Assembly (NCBI GenBank): GCA_038501625.1
Contig: JAZAYU010000080.1
Location: 1,116,001-1,180,000 of the forward strand
Length of the DNA stretch: 64,000 nt
Source of the DNA: Corbicula japonica
Taxonomy: Eukaryota > Mollusca > Bivalvia > Venerida > Cyrenidae
Direction: 5' to 3'
The position numbers were made by a program, and so were the translations under genes. The notes beneath the pieces were generated by a model. It saw only the letters and a list, made by a program, of their open reading frames with translations, ran no database searches and was not told the origin of the DNA. Shown here one piece after another: positions 59,862-64,000 of the stretch (positions within the stretch are counted from its first letter, which is position 1; every line of letters begins with the position of its first letter).

Positions 59862-60012
59862 CCCTAAGGTTCTTATTTTTGTTCATTGTTTATGGTGTCT
59901 GTTTTGAAACTGACCATTTTATTTACCATGCTCTCTCTTTCTCTTCTTCTTGAATGTGTGGGGAGGCTGTGTCTTCTGAATGTTGCAATTCCCGATAAGC
60001 ATATTTCGCTTT
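59862..60012 (+). repeat. dispersed repeat family A, 3' copy
   Basis: GTTCATTGTTTATGGTGTCT, then TGTGTGGGGAGGCTGTGTCT and GCAATTCCCGATAAGCAT. Confidence 0.75.
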
Positions 60013-60270
60013 TTTCTAATAGAAAAATATTTTTCTCATTTCTTATGATGAACCTTTACTCCTTGGAGATGCCTTTTATCACATGGACAACCAGGGGTTC
60101 CATTTGACCCAGGAAATGACCTTTTGCTTTTGAAAAATAAAAAAAATATAAAAAACCTCATTCTGACCCCAATGATTTTGGCTGAAGTGCCTTTGTTTTC
60201 CCTTATTAAGGGTAATTTGGGTTATTAATTGCCAGAATCCATCAAAAAGTTACACTAGATGGATGTTCAC

Positions 60271-60994
60271 TTGTGTCGCCCTGGGAGCTATGTCAAGTTA
60301 AAAATGCAAGAACAAGAAGGGAAGTATCTTGACATAAAGAACTTAGGAGTCATGATGAGTGTGTTGTAATGAGCAATATAATTTGAAAGTTTGATGAAGA
60401 AATATTAAGAAAAGGCAAAGTTATAGTCAATATTAAGTTTTTCTGTTAAAATACAAGTACAAAAAGGGATTAACTCCATCAAATGTGACCTTGACCTGAA
60501 AATTGACATCAGCTCAAGCATGTCGTCACAAACAATACAATTTGAAAATTTCATGAAGAAATATTAATAAAAAGCAAAGTTACCGCCAACGTCAAGTTCT
60601 CGTGTCAAAATCAAAGTACAAGAAAGGGCATAACTCCATCAAATCTGTTCTTGACCTAAAGTATTTGGCAACATCATGACCGTGTTTTCATAAATATATA
60701 TAAAAATATAATTTGAAAATTTGGTAAAAAAATATTAAGAAAAGGCAAAGTTATGGCCATTATTAAGTTTTGGTTTCAAAATCCAAGGACAAAAAAGGCA
60801 CAACTCCATCAACTGGACCTTGACCTACAGAATTTGGCATCACCATGACCCGGTTGTCTTAAGCAATTCAATATGAAAGTTTGATAAAGAAATATTAAGA
60901 AATGGCAAAGTTATAACCAACATTAAGTTTTCGTGACAGACGGACAGACAAAGCGATCCCTATGTATCGCCTTTTCTTCGAATGGGCGACACAA
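60271..60994 (+). mobile_element. element with 11-bp terminal repeats around ~130-bp units
   Basis: TTGTGTCGCCC at the left and its perfect complement at the right. Inside are about four units with TTGAAAATTTCATGAAGAAA-type and GGCATAACTCCATCAAAT-type blocks, and ACCTTGACCT motifs at 60484 and 60821. No coding frame. Confidence 0.75.
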
Positions 60995-61069
60995 AAATGA
61001 CAATTGAGATTCAGCAGCTAGTGGACGCCTGTAAAACAATAGAACAATATCAGCAAAAACAACTTTGGT

Positions 61070-61200
61070 GTCTGATCTGGATCTGATTGGGATATACACT
61101 GTTTGCATATTTGTAAGAAATAGCCTCATGAATCTTATTGTGAACCGTGTAGATCCTGTTAAGACTGCACAGAAATGCCTGCTGATCTGGATATACACTG
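61070..61200. repeat. short dispersed palindrome P, two copies
   Basis: Half-copy GATCTGGATCTGATTGGG at 61075, full copy at 61146-61199 (GTGTAGATCCTG through CTGATCTGGATATACACTGG). Confidence 0.7.
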
Positions 61201-61831
61201 GTCACTCATATGTCATGTATTCATGGAAGCAAGAGTGAAAAACAACACAGTAACTTTTATATAGGATGATTGATTTTCTTGTGAGCTGAGGTCTCACAAG
61301 TCTTCACATACATACAAACACAATTTTATGTTTTCTTGTTACAAGATATAAAAATACAAATAACAACATATACAGATAGATTTAGTGTCTCTCTATCATA
61401 CATTCATGCAGCTCTAATACATGAAAATAAAAAAATGCATACCTTGTCTCCATTTTCTACAGCAACATTCATATTCTGCTCCCTAGTTTTCTACCAATTC
61501 TACAGAAGTCAACAGCTTTCACTAGACTGATAATACACATGGCTGAAAATAAATGTTGTATTTTAAATCATAACAAATAACCCAAGTCAATTTTACTGTA
61601 CTTTGTGTTGCTTATGAAGGTGTACATAAATTGCTGTTGCAGGTTAACAGTTAACAGATTACCCTGTTGTCATAATTCATTTTAAGGTAATTTTTTAATG
61701 TAAATATCACACAAAAGCAAGAGGTTTTTCCGATGTAAGCTTCAATCCATCTTCAATTCCTATAGGTTCCTACAAAATTTATCCCATTTATCCTTTTCCT
61801 CCATGTATATGCCTTTATGGCATGGGTGATT

Positions 61832-61984
61832 AGTGTAGATCTAGATCAGCTGGCACATACATACTGCCTGATTAGGATCTAAACTGTTAGCTTTTTTTAT
61901 TCAATAGGTTATTTCTGACCACAATGTGACCAGTGCAGATCCAAATGAGATCTGCCATCAGATCTGGATCTCTACGCTGGTTGC
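61832..61984. repeat. short dispersed palindrome P, two copies
   Basis: GTGTAGATCTAGATCAGCTG to GATTAGGATCTAAACTG, then GTGCAGATCCAAATGAGATC to CAGATCTGGATCTCTACGC. Confidence 0.7.
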
Positions 61985-62007
61985 ACAGGCATGAAAATGT
62001 GTATATA

Positions 62008-63228
62008 CACTGGTCAAAAGTTCTAAGTGCACACTTTTCAATTTTGAATATCTTAAAGTAAACTTATTCAAATTGAATGAAAGTTTGACTTAAAGTTAAT
62101 AATGATCAAACAACAATAATGTTTTGAAAACCGTGCATATGTTTTACGTTTTACGTCATCCACGTCGGCATACGCTTTTTATGCATTATCCCCGTGCGGC
62201 AAGCGAAATTTATTTTTTTACAATCGTATTTGTTTTTCACATGTTCACCGACTCAAGACAAACACGAAAAACACACCAACAAATTGTAACCATGGAACGG
62301 TTGACGTCAGCAGACAACGACATTGCCGTCAAAATTCTTTTCACAGGCACAACTTCAAATTTGTTGTAAAGAAATCTTGACGGTTTTCGTAAATGCAAAA
62401 GAAATACCTTATTTTGCATATTTTATTAATTTAAGAAGAAAATCAAACGATATGTTTTTTCTAGATTGATTACGTTGCTTACGTTGAACGCTGATGTTAC
62501 TCAATTACGTCATTAAATATTTACGTAAAACAACGTAAACTCGAAAAAATTAGTGTAAAATTTGTTGGATAAGTGTCCAATAAATAAAAATTTAAAACTA
62601 AAATTTATAGAAATTCAATAAACTTCAATATCGAATTATTCGAAAATGACGTTCATTCGGTCAAAAGGCGTATCCGAAAACTGGTCAATTTTACCGAAAT
62701 GAATACATTTTGTTTCGTTTGGAAAGGCTGTTACACATCTATCATAGAAAATTGTATCATTCCAAACTGCTAGACAATTCAAAAACTTTTGGCACAAATC
62801 ATTGTGAACAAAGGAATTTTCTCCTTGAAATCCTGTAAAAACGTTATGGATAAAATAAAGTTGAGTATGTTGGCGCATCGTGCCCAGCAGACCATTACAA
62901 AGCTACAGAAAGCTATTTCAGTGCAATGGAATGGCAAACTACGGTATTTCCTTTAAATCTGCGTGAAATTTAAATTATACAGAGATGAGAAAACGATCAC
63001 AAATGATAGCCGAATGCAATGATAATTAACTTGAGAATTTCTTTCTGAGAACAAGTGAGCTAAAATATTATTATTTTTTAATCTGGTTAAGCAGACTTAA
63101 AATTTTTGGTGTGCTTTAATAGAATATTGATTCTTCTTCATTGTAATTTACACTATTTTGAAAGATTCAATCAAATTATTGGAAAAATTAACATTTATCA
63201 AGTGTGCACTTAGAACTTTTGACTAGTG
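62008..63228. mobile_element. Tc1/mariner-like non-autonomous element with 29-bp terminal repeats
   Basis: The ends read CACTRGTCAAAAGTTCTAAG and continue TGCACACTT, inverted, with one mismatch, flanked by TA on both sides. At 1221 bp it could hold a transposase, but the internal frames (62281-62369 plus, 62878-62636 minus) show no transposase motif I recognise. It interrupts the flank of a palindrome P copy. Confidence 0.85.
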
Positions 63229-63299
63229 TATGTAGTAAAGGGTTAATAATATCAATAACACACCTGCATTTTGATACTTCATTTTACTCAAAGGATACA

Positions 63300-63480
63300 C
63301 CTTTGTAGATGAGCAACCATTGTAGATCTAGGTGCTGACACCCCTGCTTCCAGTTTAAAAGAGCTTTAAGTGTATCTAATGAACAGTGTATAATTATACA
63401 GATCAGACCACAAAAATGTCTGACGTGAAAGCGGATCTGGAGCTACATTTATGCTATCTGATCTGGATTTACACTATTTG
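63300..63480. repeat. short dispersed palindrome P, degenerate copies
   Basis: TGTAGATCTAGGTGCTG at 63308 and GCGGATCTGG with CTGATCTGGATTTACAC ending near 63470, followed by CATGGAGTAAAGGGT. Confidence 0.55.
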
Positions 63481-63649
63481 CCCATGTGGTAAAATGTCCA
63501 TGGAGTAAAGGGTCAAGTTATTAACTGTGAAAACGGAAACAGCATTGGATTTTTGCGACACATTCATATGAGATTACCCTACTTAATAAAGGAATAAGCA
63601 ACCACAAGAACCCATTGTGTTTGTGCAAGGTGGCTTACAGATGAATATT

Positions 63650-63790
63650 ATAATGTTATTTATCAAGTGAATTCATGCTGGCCTTGTTATTGGGCCAAGG
63701 GTAGTCATATATGCCTGAGGCAGAAGGCCGAGGGTAATATGACAGCCCGAGGCTCAATAACATGTTCAATGTGAATACACTTGACTGATA
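63650..63790. repeat. imperfect hairpin near the window end
   Basis: CTTGTTATTGGGCC with GGCTCAATAACATG, and GGGTAGTCATAT with ATATGACAGCCC. No gene from here to the end. Confidence 0.5.
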
Positions 63791-64000
63791 ATTTTATTAA
63801 TTAACAGAATAAAAACATTGATTTCATATGAAGACTTAACTGGGCCAATACAAGTGTTCTGGGCCAATATGAGAATTGCTGGGCCATTATAAGATAGTTA
63901 AGTATTAATGTGGTGTACAATGTAGTGTCTGCCAGGAATATGGCATATTCAGGTTAGGTGATTTTTTACTGCAGTCATGTAAAAAAAATTGACAAAGTAT

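Overview
The window looks like nuclear DNA of a marine invertebrate, most likely a bivalve mollusc. It is visibly AT-rich. Its genes are split into short exons by GT-AG introns, and most of the sequence is interspersed repeats, fold-back elements, minisatellites and microsatellites. Two repeat types support the mollusc reading: an element running from a CTCACC-type hairpin to an end rich in GGGCCATCATGGCCC, and ~145-bp tandem units carrying AAGGTCAAGGTCA. No bacterial-style operon or CRISPR is present.

Layout. (1) 570-32970, plus strand: a complete secreted animal heme peroxidase (peroxinectin/myeloperoxidase superfamily). I assembled 15 coding exons whose phases all agree; they encode 707 residues. 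Distal His, proximal His, catalytic Arg, the heme-contact Asn and the Ca-binding loop are all present. The Asp that esterifies the heme in mammalian enzymes is Ala. Its introns hold a 39-bp satellite (16.3-17.1 kb), a 2-kb tandem-unit element (18.0-20.0 kb), several hairpin elements and an internally deleted mariner (28.1-29.2 kb). (2) 37873-41108, minus strand: a four-exon gene model, not recognised, for a small secreted cysteine-containing protein with a GKR site at an exon junction. A TTAA-flanked fold-back element is inserted two codons before the ancestral stop and appears to supply a new C-terminus. (3) 41.8-45.1 kb: a 22-bp minisatellite that flips orientation, then a LINE 3' end with a tetranucleotide tail. 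(4) 45.5-48.6 kb, minus: a decayed, 5'-truncated non-LTR retrotransposon with reverse transcriptase and a C-terminal CCHC-like motif. (5) 49706-55650, minus: a decayed trypsin-like (GDSG) gene with one frameshift, two in-frame stops and an intact intron boundary. Its intron carries a second array of ~145-bp units. (6) 55.7-64 kb: no gene found. It holds repeats, including a short dispersed palindrome, a Tc1-like element nested in one copy of it, and an element with terminal repeats around ~130-bp units.

The genes do not form a pathway. The main biological themes are an intact secreted peroxidase, a possible prohormone-like gene altered by a transposable element, and unusually layered fold-back and tandem repeats, one of which sits directly against a peroxidase splice acceptor. 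All exon boundaries were read by eye from splice motifs and family similarity. No transcript evidence or database search was available.
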